Assembly: GCF_000485595.1 (NCBI RefSeq)
Contig: NW_014577446.1
Span: 86,253 to 131,074 of the forward strand
Direction of reading: 5' to 3'
Source: Priapulus caudatus
Taxonomy: Eukaryota; Priapulida; Priapulimorpha; Priapulimorphida; Priapulidae
DNA length: 44,822 nucleotides
Shown one piece after another: positions 25,826 through 35,664 of this stretch. Every line of letters starts with the position of its first letter. Position 1 is the first letter of the stretch. The notes below the pieces were generated by a model, which searched no databases, had not been told where the DNA came from, and worked only from the letters and a program-made list of their open reading frames with translations. The position numbers and the translations under genes were made by a program.

Positions 25826-26082
25826 ACACACGGCATGCCACACACCATCACACACAACACACACACAATCAACACACACACATCCACACACACACGTACA
25901 CAGAAAAGAAGATAGCCGGGAAAAAAAACACACACACACACACACACAACACACCACACTACACACAAAAATCATGTGATCCAAATCATCGGGGGACATT
26001 TGATATGAATGTCCCGCCCTCTGAAAAATTCGTGGGGACATGTCCCCCTGTCCCCCCATGGATTTGCGCCCCTGTCTAGCTG
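24773..26082 (+). mobile_element. non-autonomous hAT-type DNA transposon, right copy
   Basis: The element spans 24781-26074 (1,294 bp) and starts CAGGCGCGCAAATCCA. Its flanks are TCTAGTCG on the left and TCTAGCTG on the right; the left copy of the unit reads TCTAGCTG on both sides, so the transposed pair of bases here is probably a sequencing error. It is longer than the left-hand copy partly because of an extra segment at about 25283-25343. No transposase frame is present. Confidence 0.8.
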
Positions 26083-26507
26083 CATATTGTTATATGCAGA
26101 CAACATATTGTATTGTTTGTAATGTACTTGTTGATAATTACCGAAATAGACACATTAACAAAATCATGCAGAAAACCCGCAGAACGATGATGATATACGG
26201 TCACAGACAGATTACCAGCTACCCGATACAGTAAAAAAAATTTCATTGGTCGCTGTTAAAATTAGTGTTTCACGGAAACATTCACATGAGGGCGCCATCA
26301 GCTGAGGCGGAATTTGGAAAGCAACAGGTTGTTGTAACTTGTAGTTGTAGTTGTTATTAATGTTTCATTCGCATACACTGACGCGTATTTTAATACCGAA
26401 ATTATGGTAAGTAAAAATAGTTTAAACTAACATTTGGCTAATACTTAATCGTACTAATCGTTAGAGATAAGCCAATAAGATAAGATCATCTGGTTTTGAG
26501 TAACGGT

Positions 26508-26714
26508 CGGTAGCACCGTCGCCGTCGGTACAGCCTACAGTACAGGCATCCATTGGAAGTTATGTGACCCAGGAATGCAGGATATGACTCCCTACTAGTA
26601 CTACATTGGAAAATATTTTAGAAATTTAGCTATGCTGAATACTGAATAGGCTCAAATCCGGGTTCGCGCATGCGCAGTAGCTGACTGAATGATTCATATT
26701 TTGATTCAATGGAC
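26508..26714. other. unique DNA with an NRF-1-type site
   Basis: First sequence to the right of the duplicated region. CGCGCATGCGCA (26665-26676) fits the palindromic NRF-1 consensus fully. No exon is seen. Confidence 0.4.
26665..26676. promoter_or_regulatory. NRF-1-type palindromic site
   Basis: CGCGCATGCGCA matches the YGCGCAYGCGCR consensus of NRF-1 at all positions. It lies 39 bp left of the foldback element. The match is to a motif only, and no gene start is identified nearby. Confidence 0.35.
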
Positions 26715-26839
26715 CGTCTCAATAAAAAAAAAAAGGTAAATAAACACGAAATGTATTTACTATCAAAGTTTTAATGTTTCTCTACTCTAGTTTGCCTATT
26801 ATTGCCGATAATTACCCGTAAATGCTGGTCAAATGCTCA

Positions 26840-27121
26840 TCTGCAACACACAAGTACACCGCACGCCCGCCCTGTGCACAAACAACATGAATAAGAAAGC
26901 AGGTAGGAAAACGTGATCGCAAAATTCGCTCGACGCTCGCTTTATTTCTACTTCTACTTCTATACTGGACTGTCCGTAAGGAATAAACGTCCAGTGCTAT
27001 AGCTAGCCATGGGGTGTGACCTAGCTTGGGTAGTGGGTACATGTTAGCATTTTAGCCGATTACAGAACGAAAAGACAACAAACAGCCTCCATATTGGTAT
27101 CTATGTGTAGCTAAATGTTCA
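26840..27121. mobile_element. 282-bp insertion nested in the left arm
   Basis: Comparison with the right arm shows extra DNA between AAATGCTC and GAATTATAAC. The insertion is bounded by AAATGCTCA (26831-26839) and AAATGTTCA (27113-27121), a 9-bp direct repeat with one mismatch, as expected for a target duplication. Terminal inverted repeats are not obvious, so the class is unknown. Confidence 0.5.
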
Positions 27122-27337
27122 CTTGTTTGAATTATAACTCTGTCCTTTGTTGTACCTACTTCTGCCAGAGATATCTCGGGAAATCCTGCAGGAAATGTTC
27201 TCTCCGTGAAAATGTAAACCGGACGAGATGTCTGTTTATACACGAGTAATGGGGCGCATTGCATGCCGGAATGAGCTGCTGCCTGCCTCCGAGCTCCGTT
27301 TCGAGGCCCGCCAAGCCAAGCATAATGCGCGCGGGCA

Positions 27338-27371
27338 TGACGTCACACACACCACTACAGTGATTGGTCGA
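27338..27371. promoter_or_regulatory. CRE and CCAAT box in the loop of the foldback
   Basis: TGACGTCA (27338-27345) is a perfect CREB/ATF site, and TGATTGGTCGA (27361-27371) is an inverted CCAAT box sharing 11 bp with those at 4473 and 8293. GCGCGCGGGC precedes them. The grouping looks like a compact promoter trapped between the arms. Confidence 0.4.
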
Positions 27372-27639
27372 AAGATCGAGTAGCGCTGTTGGGGATTTTC
27401 GGATGATGCGTCCGGTTTACATTTTCACGGAGAGAAAATTTTCTGCAGGAATTCACGAGATATCTCTGGCGGGAGTAGGTAAGAACAAAGGACAGAGTTA
27501 TAATTCGAGCATTTTACCGGCCTTTACGGGTAATTACCGGCAATAATAGGCGAAATAGAGTACAGAAACATTAAGACTGGTAGTAAATACATTTCGTGTT
27601 TATTTACCTTTTTTTTATTGAGACGTTTCAAGTGCCTGT

Positions 27640-28590
27640 GATGATGAAGGTCATGTTTCACTGTTCGGGGTCTCAAATTATCCGTAACATAATCAAAACG
27701 TTGAAATCATCAGTGCCTCCTGACAGACAACTGAAATGAGCATCATTACTTACATTCCCACCAATGCTGTAATTTGTGTATTTAAAGTAGATTAAAAGAA
27801 AGTAGTAGAGCCTACAACCTGATCCTGCACGACATAAAACGACAACCAGTGCACTTACAGACCATCAGTGCAATGGGTTGGGTTGTAGGGTATACTGAAA
27901 CTGGTTGAAACAATAAAACAAATGACAGGTAATTAAAGATAAAGTAATAATAGATATAAGGTTGGCTAGGCCTAGCTGACACTAATGAGGTAATTTGTGT
28001 ATTACATCCAGGTAAATAACCTAAGCAAAAGACACACATAACCTCAATTATATGGTATAGTAGTAATGCACCGGCATGGGCAGGAAGTTCCCCTAAATTT
28101 GTCCCATGACATTTTATACTAAATTTAGGGCACATCTTATATCCAGTTGTGTTGTATAACACAAAATAAGGTTCTTACTAAACGCAGCTAGATAGTTTTT
28201 ATAACAAAGGTCAACACGATTCACTTGAGTTTCGTATGGTTCACTCGGTACATGATGCGTAAGATCTATATTACTTCATGACCTTGCTGGAGGCAACCTG
28301 CGAAAACTTGTGTGATCGCAGTACGTAAATCGGTAGGAATCTACGGAATTTCACAATTGAAATGTGGTGCTGGCATTTAGGATGGAACACGTGGTGCCTA
28401 CATGACAAGCTTGACAGGTTTAGATGTAGTGATAATAAGCCATCAGGTATCATGTGCACATTCATGTTCAATCTAATTAGGAATGCTATAAAACATAGAA
28501 TAGAGAGGTGTACCGGTATCTATATAATATATGTCGATGTATATAGAAAGCGTAAATGTATGTAGATCTAGAAGCAATATAAGATATATC
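27640..28590. other. non-coding stretch, no gene seen
   Basis: Mixed-composition DNA with no long ATG-initiated frame, no splice-bounded exon and no clear repeat. Confidence 0.4.
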
Positions 28591-28596
28591 TAGAAA

Positions 28597-28777
28597 TCCT
28601 ACAGTTTCCTGCATTAAACTGTTTTAACCATAATCCTAACCTTAAATCTAACCCTAACATAATATTATTACAAAAACCCTAATCTATCTGTGAACGTAAT
28701 CTAAGTAAGAGGATAATGTATTATGACATGGTGGCAACAGGTTCGAAATATATAATCACTGGATGGAAACTGTAGGA
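28597..28777. mobile_element. small inverted-repeat element around telomere-like sequence
   Basis: TCCTACAGTTTCC (28597-28609) and its exact reverse complement GGAAACTGTAGGA (28765-28777) enclose about 155 bp. The left part of the loop (28626-28683) has degenerate CCTAA-type words: AATCCTAACC, CTAACCCTAACAT and ACCCTAATC. The architecture resembles the clearer element at 35680-35871. Confidence 0.45.
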
Positions 28778-28793
28778 AACCTGATTATCTCAC

Positions 28794-29010
28794 CAGGGGC
28801 GGATGCAGGATTTTGTCTAGGGGGGGGGGTGCAGGTGGCAAAGGGCACTTTGAGATTTTGTTAAGGGCAACTGAAGCGGCGGCTGCGCCGCCGCTTTGTG
28901 TGCGAGGACCGCAGGTGCGAAGGAACCGGTGGGGGGTCGGGGGGACCTCCCCCAGAAAATTTTTAAAAATCGGACTCCTTTTTATGCATTTTCAGAGCAT
29001 ATGAGGCGAA
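28794..29010 (+). mobile_element. hAT-like fragment with a G-run segment
   Basis: CAGGGGCGGATGCAGGA at 28794 is a CAGGGGCG-type hAT end. It is followed by a G run, a perfect hairpin (28874-28896) and a segment (GGGGGACCTCCCCC, AAAATTTTTAAAAAT) that matches the organisation of the G/C-run region in the 17019 and 24781 elements. No matching right end with a target duplication was found, so it is probably truncated. Confidence 0.5.
28874..28896. other. perfect GC-rich hairpin
   Basis: AAGCGGCGGC, TGC loop, GCCGCCGCTT: ten-base arms with a three-base loop and no mismatch, inside the hAT-like fragment. Confidence 0.8.
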
Positions 29011-29336
29011 ATTTTTGTACTTCAAGTGTTGTCATAGCAATGAAACAGACAATTCCAGTACAAGGCAAAATCCACAAAGCCACAAAAACCATCAAATTGC
29101 TTGAAATTAACTGCCATCAGAGCGACAAAATACTAGTACCCGGTGAAATCAAACTGCGATATGGATTGAACACACTTTTATTACAAAAGAAAATTAAAAT
29201 CATTACATGTACTAATTTATATGCTTTCCGTTTCATACATCTAATATATATTTGATCTTCTACGTATAAACTTTGAACGTAACTTGATTTCAATGGTCTG
29301 TATTATTCTATTAAAACTACTTCAGTACACTCTTGC

Positions 29337-29515
29337 CAAGGGGCGTGTCGGAGTTGTCCATGAGGGTCCACCTGTAACCGAATTGGGGAGGACGCGGAGG
29401 GGTAGGGGGTCCTCCCCGCGACAATTCTTTTGAAATGTAGACCCCTCAGCATGCGTTTTCTGCGCGGCGGTGGGGGGTCCGCGGACCCTGGCACCCACAG
29501 CCCCGTACACGCGGT
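29337..29515 (+). mobile_element. hAT-like MITE fragment of the G/C-run family
   Basis: Begins near AGGGGCGTGT and ends near GCCCCGTACACGC, diverged inverted ends of the CAGGGGCGTGTACA type. The interior (GGGGTCCTCCCCG, TTTTGAAATGTAGACCCCTC, TGCGTTTTCTGCG) aligns in order with 17080-17190 and 24840-24965. No frame and no clear target duplication. Confidence 0.55.
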
Positions 29516-29882
29516 GCCGTAGTACTTCCTTTTACCAATCTAGATCAAATGAGTGGGTTTGCCAGGAGAGATTTATAGTACTTACTAAGTCCGTTTTAGT
29601 AAAAACTGCAAGATAACTATCGAAAACTTCGGAATAAAATTATTGAAGCGAAAAAGTAGAGGGGGGTTATTATCGCAGAGGGTCCAGTCTATAACAAGGC
29701 ATCACGGTGGCGCAGCTGCCGGCGATCTGTCGGCAGCCCAGAACAAACGTCGGTGGCCCGTCCCCCAAAAACTCTCGGCAAACATCAACTTATTTTTCAG
29801 TATTGTTCTGCTTACAACTCTAATTTATTTTTTTAAATTTGGAGAAAAGAAAATTCCCTGGGCCGAACAACGGCACTTAATT

Positions 29883-29940
29883 TTTGGGGGGGTGAGGGGG
29901 GTCGTGCGCACCCCCCCCCCCCCTGGCGATGCCGCCCTGC
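29883..29940 (+). mobile_element. short G-run/C-run remnant, probable hAT-family end
   Basis: GGGGGGGTGAGGGGGGTCG followed by a C run and CTGGCGATGCCGCCCTG resembles the right end of the same G/C-run family. The interval is too short for firm classification. Confidence 0.3.
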
Positions 29941-29994
29941 TACCGTTTAGTCTCATTTTAAGAAGTGCGCTCTCTTGGGGCTTGAGGGCGTCTG

Positions 29995-30368
29995 TATGTA
30001 TTCGCATCGCGTCGGTTCTGACTCTGCTCTGTCTCTGTCTTTCTCGTTGGCTCTATCTTCTCTTCGCGCTCCCTGGTGGGCGGGTGCGGGTGGCAGGGGT
30101 CTCGGGGGTCTCTCTCTCTCCTGCTTTCGTCTGCTCTGCTCGTCTCTCTCTCGGTCTTCGGGCTTGTCTCGTCTGTCTCGGCTCTCTCGCTGCTCTCTCT
30201 CTCCTCTCTCTCGGTGGGTCGTGTGTGTGTTGCTTCTCTCTCTGCTCTCTGTCGTCCTTCTTTCCTTCCCTCTCCCTCTCCCTCTCCCATTCCTCGTCCT
30301 CTATCTTTCTCTGCTCTCGCTCTCTCGTGCTTCGTCTCTCTCTTCTCTGTCTCGGTGGTAGGGGGGGG
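29995..30368. repeat. CT-rich low-complexity tract
   Basis: TCTCTC, TCGTC and CTCCC words dominate. An open plus-strand frame covers this part and the DNA before it, but it consists mostly of Leu-Ser low complexity and is not supported as a gene. Confidence 0.75.
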
Positions 30369-30455
30369 TTAATACTAGTGGTGTGGTCATATGATATTAG
30401 TATATTGTATGTATATTTGGAGTGGATTGGGACAGCATTTGGATTAGGTAGGTGA

Positions 30456-31276
30456 ATAGGTATCGGCGCGCTCCTTTGTGCTTATCTAGTGATCCCTAGT
30501 GTTACATCTAGTGATCCTGCATGTATGGTAGACGGTGTGATACTACGTGAATAAGGTCGAGTAATGCCTATTCCAATCAGAGCTGCACGCACTTTGTACG
30601 GATATTTTTGATATGTGTTATCTTTTAGACAGTGTGCCATGTACTATTCAATGGGGGCAATCATTAGCCTTTTAAATACCACACTTGCTATCGCTGAGTT
30701 TTAATATAAAGAGCACGTAAACCGTTGGATTTATGTTTTCTTCATAATATATCATATGGTACGTTCGAGTTCGCGCCCTCCCTCTCTCTCTCTTCATCAC
30801 TCCCCATCCTTCCCTCTCTCCGTCCCCTCCTCTCCCTTCCTCTCTGCGTCTGCACATGCATAGATATTGCAGTTTGTTGCTACAGTGCGGGTAAGTAAAC
30901 AAAGTTACCAACTAAAAGCCAGAAAGATTAGTATAGTATAGCCTGAGCATCCTTGGCACAGCATACTGATGCATGGTCACTGTTGTTCTTCTGCTAAATG
31001 TAGATGCGCCTATTATGCAACCACCAAGTATGGCAATACCAGCACTAGTAAGTAGTAGAGCTATAGAGTTCTTAAAATGTGCAGAACATCTGGACTGGGA
31101 AGATGTAGTCGAGAGCGCATAGAAGACTCTTAGCTAGATATGGGCAAGTTATTTTTTAGAATCTGTGCCACAGTACTTGAATTATGTTAAACTGTCATGT
31201 GAATACTGAAATGTCGTGCTTTCAAAAGTAGCCATAATGCTGAATAGGGTATATGTTTATTATTATTATTTATATT
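30456..31276. other. non-coding stretch with a short CT-rich patch
   Basis: Contains a CCCTCTCTC patch at 30772-30845 and a good donor-like GTAAGT at 30891-30896, but no coding exon could be attached to it. Confidence 0.4.
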
Positions 31277-31413
31277 ATCAGGAGTATATCAATATGTATA
31301 TCAATATGTATATCAATTATTGATATACTCCTGATATTATCAGGATTAAGATAAATTGATATCAGGAGTAAATACACGCATTATTATTATTTATTATTAT
31401 TTACTCCTGATAT
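31277..31413. repeat. two nested pairs of inverted repeats built on TATCAGGAGTA
   Basis: A 17-bp sequence at 31277-31293 is mirrored exactly at 31319-31335. A 16-bp sequence at 31359-31374 is mirrored exactly at 31398-31413. All four arms share the core ATCAGGAGTA or its complement. The stretch is AT-rich, with (ATT)n in the second loop. Confidence 0.8.
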
Positions 31414-31428
31414 TATGTACGGAAACAG

Positions 31429-31745
31429 TTAGGCCTAAAAAAAGACGTTTGTTTCCGGTAACGAGCTGGAAAAAATTTGACACGGTAGGCAGGCGAAATT
31501 TTTTTTTATCAAATATTTTTCATTTCTTTTTGTATTCTAACAATAATTGTTTTATACTTATAACATCCCATATATAATGACTTCAAAGTCAAATCAATGC
31601 ATTCACTGATCGATATCACGTTGGGATTTTGTTTTTAAATATGAAATCTTTTTTTGTTTTTTGATCACAATAAAAGGTTTCGACACGGCGGTTTAAAATG
31701 GACTCGGTCGGGTTAGCGGAAACAAACGTATTTATTTAGGCCTTA
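31429..31745. mobile_element. PIF/Harbinger-type MITE with TTA target duplication
   Basis: The element is 31432-31742 (311 bp). It begins GGCCTAAAAAAAGACGTTTG and ends with the complement of GGCCTAAATAAATACGTTTG. The inverted repeats extend through TTTCCG and match at most positions over about 27 bp. TTA (31429-31431 and 31743-31745) flanks it directly. A 3-bp TTA/TAA duplication with GG-starting ends is diagnostic of PIF/Harbinger. It has no transposase and is therefore a MITE. Confidence 0.75.
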
Positions 31746-31749
31746 TTCA

Positions 31750-33083
31750 TTCGAAACCACCTGCTCAGTGCTATTATGTCAGAAGTCTTATTGAGTACTT
31801 GGGTTGGGTTTGCTAGTAATGCCTTGAGGCAACTGTTTCTCTTTTCTTCAGTTCTTTTGTTGAGTAATAGTGCTCGGAATATAAGTATTTTTTGAAGTAA
31901 TCCAACCAGGCATTTCAAGGACAGTTACAGCTAGATATGTAGATAGGGGGAGGCAGGCAGGCACACATACTGGCATACTGGCAGATATATAGGTATCAAA
32001 TTGTATTTTTTGCAGAACAAAGCTATTGCTGTCATTGGGTCAATAAAACATTTGACATAGCCAGATAGAGCAGTTACTGGTTTTTTTGCCATGGAAACAC
32101 TTGCTGTCGTGGCCATATTGAAGTTCGATCCCTGGATATAGTAGACAGTTGTTGTGAATCAGAATGTTAACGTCATACATGTGCAAGCACGCTGCCTCAC
32201 AAAATTCACACGACCAATTATACTTCCGGGACGATATTGGGAGGGTCGGTCGCGTCGCAACATGTGAGAAATATTTCGAGAGTGGCCTAGGTGCGCATCC
32301 TCAATCGGTTCGTGTAGAGCTGTACATTTTAGGGCTTTAGTTGTAATGTTGAGGGCTGTATCGGTGGCCCTATTATTCACGCTACCCACGCATGGCTAAC
32401 TCCGTCATTGACAATGCCGGCATTGACGCAGTAGACGCTGAAAGTCTATTTTACGATGGCTGTTTTTTTCCTGTGTCCTTATCTGTAACTGTAGCTGAGT
32501 TTTCTTTTACGTGAAAACGTCATACTCCGTTCCGTCTAGCTAAGTGCGAGGTCAGGTTGCATAGAAACCGCAAGGCTCCCTCTTCACAAACCTGGAGCTC
32601 AAAATCAAATTCAGTGATGTAATTTAGGCGTGGTGGACATTAAAACAGGGTTTAACTAGACGCTAGAGCCAAGTGACGACACGTAGTGTAGTGTTGCAGT
32701 TGTAATGTAAGTTGATACTTCCGTACGCAGCCGTATTGTGTGAAATGACGTGTAAACAAATACGCGTGCGTGGGTGCGGGCTGTAGTGTACACGCAAACG
32801 TGCTCAAGAAATTTACTCACGTACGGCTCTCGTACTCTAATTACATCTAATGAATGACGTACATGGCACGAGAGATTCCGAAACAATGTCACTGAAGTCG
32901 GATAACGGAGAATTCGAGAAGAACTGACTGTGACAGACTGACTGACTGAACTACTTTTGCTTTCGCGTTCGACAGCAGATTGTCTATTTACAGCGCGTCA
33001 GGATTTCTGTAGGCCAAGCCGCGCAGGGCCACAGAAATCTGAATGCTGACGGTCTGACTTTGACACAATATTCGCGTTTTCAG
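31750..33083. other. non-coding stretch upstream of the plus-strand exons
   Basis: No phase-compatible exon was found. A preceding exon of the plus-strand gene must leave one base of a codon. The region is ordinary in composition. Confidence 0.4.
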
Positions 33084-33160
33084 AGACGTTGCTGGCAGAC
33101 GACTCGGCGCTGTCTCGTGGCCAGGAGATGAACCGGACCTCGGCGTGGCACGGCCGAGAG
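33084..33160 (+). CDS. internal exon of an unidentified plus-strand gene
   Basis: A 77-bp exon bounded by TTTTCAG on the left and GAG then GTGAATAC on the right. With two leading bases completing a codon, it encodes TLLADDSALSRGQEMNRTSA followed by WHGRE and ends on a codon boundary, exactly the phase at which the next exon (33985) begins. Its other two forward frames are closed or poor in coding signal. It is short, so the call rests on the combination of acceptor, donor and phase agreement with its neighbour. The preceding exon is not identified. The segment is hydrophilic and I recognise no domain. Confidence 0.5.
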
Positions 33161-33984
33161 GTGAATACACAGCGAGCGCGAGCGGGTGACGTCCCACGAT
33201 GTGCTTAAACAAACTCCGGTAACATTGTAACGCGTAGATCTGCCGTGGATGCGTGCGGCGGTGCTTTTCCGGCGTGCGTTCTCCCGATACAGCGTGACTG
33301 CAGTCGGGGTATTGTCAGGGCGTGGACTACAGATACCATAGATCTTATCTAACAGGTACATTAGGCCCTATAGGATATCTATGGTCGGGACCTAACCCCC
33401 CCCTCCCGCTCAATCTGTTTGAGAAACACTGCCCTAGTGGGATTGCCCCATGAGGCCTGGCACTTAGAGTAAGTTCGGTTTGTGATCGATGTGTGCTGCA
33501 CCCCGTGCAACACATATCGCGTCCCAGATCTGCCAGCGTGTGTTTTCTTACTGTCAGTGAGCGCGTACGGAAGATTCACATGCATATATACACATAAACA
33601 TGTCTGCGGCGCGCACTGCCGCACGTGGAAGAACGTACCTCCCTACAGCAAACAGTGAGTCTCCCTAGCAGAGCAGTGAAGCTCTAGCGGCGATGTCCCG
33701 GTGGCAGATTGTGGGGATTCACGGGATGTGGGCTCTTCAAGCGGTAGTGATGCCCGACGTGACGTGAGACCGTAGATTGAGGAGAGATCTTCTAGAGATT
33801 TAATTGACCACCGATGTAGAGATAAGAAGATTGATGGGGCTTCACGGAAGTGCGCCATCGCTTCTCTCTTGGGCATGCGCACGACGTAGCGTCGCAGCGA
33901 GTGCGACAAGAGAGCAGTCGTCGTCGTCGTGCGAGACGCGCATGTTGACTGGTGGTTCGCGCTCACTCTCCGCCTCTCTTGCAG

Positions 33985-35021
33985 GATACGTGTGGCACGA
34001 GGCCAGTCTTCAAGTCGCTGTCCAGCCACGCGATGAACGAGCCTAGCGGCAACGAGAGGCTGGCCGGACGCAGGATGCTCGTCGTAATGGCAACCGCGCT
34101 GCGCCACGCGTCCTCCGACACGAGTCTCGACTGCGAGGCGTCGTCGTCGTCGCCGCGGCAACCGGACGCCGAGCATCGTCTCGCGGGTCGGCGAGACAAG
34201 CTGTGCCTCTCGGCAGAGTGTCTCAGCGTGTCGCCGCAGCATCGAGGCGACGTCTCGCCCGTGAGCGGCACGGGCAGCGACTGTCTCACCGACCCGGGAT
34301 TGGTCTCGGCCGGCGGCGCCGGCGGCGGTGGGGACTTCCTGGATCCCTCCCAGCTCCCGCGGGACAGGTCCCGGGGCAGACAAGCCTGCGCTCACAGCGG
34401 CGACTCTGCCGTTGACGTGTCGGCAGACTGCGAGCGTGAGGGCGCCACCGGCAGCACGTTCGGAACGTCGCCGTCGCTAGAGGAGGACCCATGGAATGCT
34501 GCGGCGTGCCGGGTGTCGCTAGAGGGCGCCGCTTCCCGAGTATCGGCGGCCATGTCGGGTCACGAATCGCAGTGCGGTGGCATCACATCAGAGACCGCCG
34601 AATTCGGTGCCACGGCGACCGTCGCCGTGCCGATGAACCCCGCCTCCGCAATGTGTTTCCCGGCAACAGACTCCTTAGCAACTGACGTGTTTGCGACGGA
34701 CGACGCACGGACAGAACTCAGCGAAGGAAAGCCAGCGAGACGAATCCTTGGAGCCCGTCCGGCTCCGCGCGCCGACTTTGCCGCCGCCACCGTCTTGCCA
34801 TCGGGATCGCTCAGTCGGCACTCGATATCGCTGCCTGTCTCGAGCCCGGCGACCCCCGTCTCGCCTCATCCTCTCGCGGGCATCTTCGCGGTGCACAGGG
34901 TCGCCACGTTTCCGAGCGTCGTCATCAGCGATCACAGCACGGCCGACGACGGCGCGGCGTCCGCGAACTCTACCGGGTCATCGGGGTCGTTCTCGTTCAA
35001 CCTACACTCACCAGAGGGCAG
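33985..35021 (+). CDS. large internal exon encoding a Ser/Ala/Gly-rich disordered segment
   Basis: A 1,037-bp exon between a good acceptor (TCTCTTGCAG) and a strong donor (GGGCAG then GTAAGT). It is open throughout in one frame: 345 codons plus two bases. The first residues are DTCGTRPVFKSLSSHAM. The segment is rich in Ser, Ala, Gly and Asp, contains a short Gly run (GGAGGGG), several Ser-Pro and Arg-X-X-Ser motifs (for example SRHSISLPVSSPATPV), and no predicted membrane or globular domain that I can recognise. That profile suits a phosphorylated, intrinsically disordered linker in a signalling or scaffold protein, which is inference only. GC content is far above that of the flanking DNA, and GTC/TCG/ACG codon use is typical of a coding exon. 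A 250-codon open frame on the opposite strand is its shadow. The exon joins in phase to 33084-33160 and 36092-36224. Confidence 0.72.
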
Positions 35022-35360
35022 GTAAGTCGCGCGGCAGCGTCGGTGCTGCACGGGAGAGTTTCGTGCCTTCGCTTAAATGGCTTCTTGTTTGCGGTAACCT
35101 GGGAAATCCCTCGATGTTGGAAATATTATAAACGGCTGTGGTTATCGGAATGAAGGAGTCTGAGGTGTCATAACTGTTGAAAAGTGCTGTACAAACGTTA
35201 CGTTGTAGTACTGTGATGCTCATAGTCATAATAGTTTATGATGTTCCTGACACCGGGTTTCCTGCCTAGCATGTCTATCATGCTTACTTGAAGCAAATCG
35301 AAAGTAATGTATAGCTGGTAGCCTCGTAGTCACGTTGGATGCCTGGTAATGTTAGAATGA

Positions 35361-35400
35361 TATAATATAATATAATATAATATAATATAATATAATATAA
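35361..35400. repeat. (TATAA)8 microsatellite
   Basis: Eight perfect TATAA units in the intron between the exons at 33985-35021 and 36092-36224. The same unit occurs at 1709-1760. Confidence 0.95.
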
Positions 35401-35664
35401 TTAGTAATATTAGAGTAGATAATTGGAGATTGTGCACAGGTATAAATTAGCGAGACTGTGCGCCTGGAGAGTGATTAATTGTGAGTAGTGCTGTGGGAAC
35501 GTTAATCTTAGTATGATCGTATACTATTGTATACTCTAGCAGAGAGATCATGTGCCTGCTCACCTGTTAGAATCACCCTGCTCTGGGAAATTCTGGCATG
35601 GCATGCCTACGACAATACATGTGCAGGGAATGACGAGTTTTGTCGTGATGAGCTGCTTGTAGGG

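Larger units (their letters stand above)
21656..26507 (+). repeat. right copy of the 4.7-4.9 kb duplicated unit
   Basis: Collinear with 13925-18631 but 4,852 bp long. It continues past the TAACGGT where the left copy meets the gap into unique DNA (GTAGCACCGTCGCC and onward), so it carries the true right flank. It has an extra segment of about 60 bp near 25283-25343 that is absent from the left copy. Sub-features correspond one to one: (TA)n 21922-22020, (TG)n 22029-22482, TTC tract 23583-23705, ATT tract about 23895-24020, hAT-type element 24781-26074. Confidence 0.92.
26715..27625. mobile_element. 911-bp foldback element with long inverted arms
   Basis: The left arm (26715 to about 27226) and right arm (about 27412-27625) are inverted copies of each other. 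They share, in mirrored order, the end CGTCTCAATAAAA, GGTAAATAAACACG, ACTCTGTCCTTTGTT, CCAGAGATATCTCG and CTCCGTGAAAATGTAAACCG. The arms are roughly 85-90% alike. The left arm is longer because of an insertion at 26840-27121. The central loop, about 185 bp, is GC-rich and promoter-like. There is no transposase frame. Flanks TTCAATGGAC and TTCAAGTGCC could be a decayed 10-bp target duplication (7 of 10 match), which would fit a Mutator-like element, but I would not insist on a class. Confidence 0.75.

Noticed and set aside
28794-29939. A single larger hAT element joining the CAGGGGCGG end at 28794 to the CCGCCCTG end at 29939
   Set aside because: The flanking octamers (TATCTCAC and CTACCGTT) do not match, so there is no target duplication to support it.
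29643-30455. Plus-strand open frame of 270 codons
   Set aside because: It combines a G/C-run transposon remnant with a CT-rich tract, gives low-complexity Leu-Ser sequence and has no splice borders or recognisable domain.
32119-32135. tRNA box B-like AAGTTCGATCCCTGG
   Set aside because: No box A, acceptor stem or cloverleaf can be drawn around it.
33643-34395. Minus-strand open frame of 250 codons
   Set aside because: It is antisense to the 33985-35021 exon, whose borders and phases are supported; GC-rich coding exons often leave the opposite strand open.
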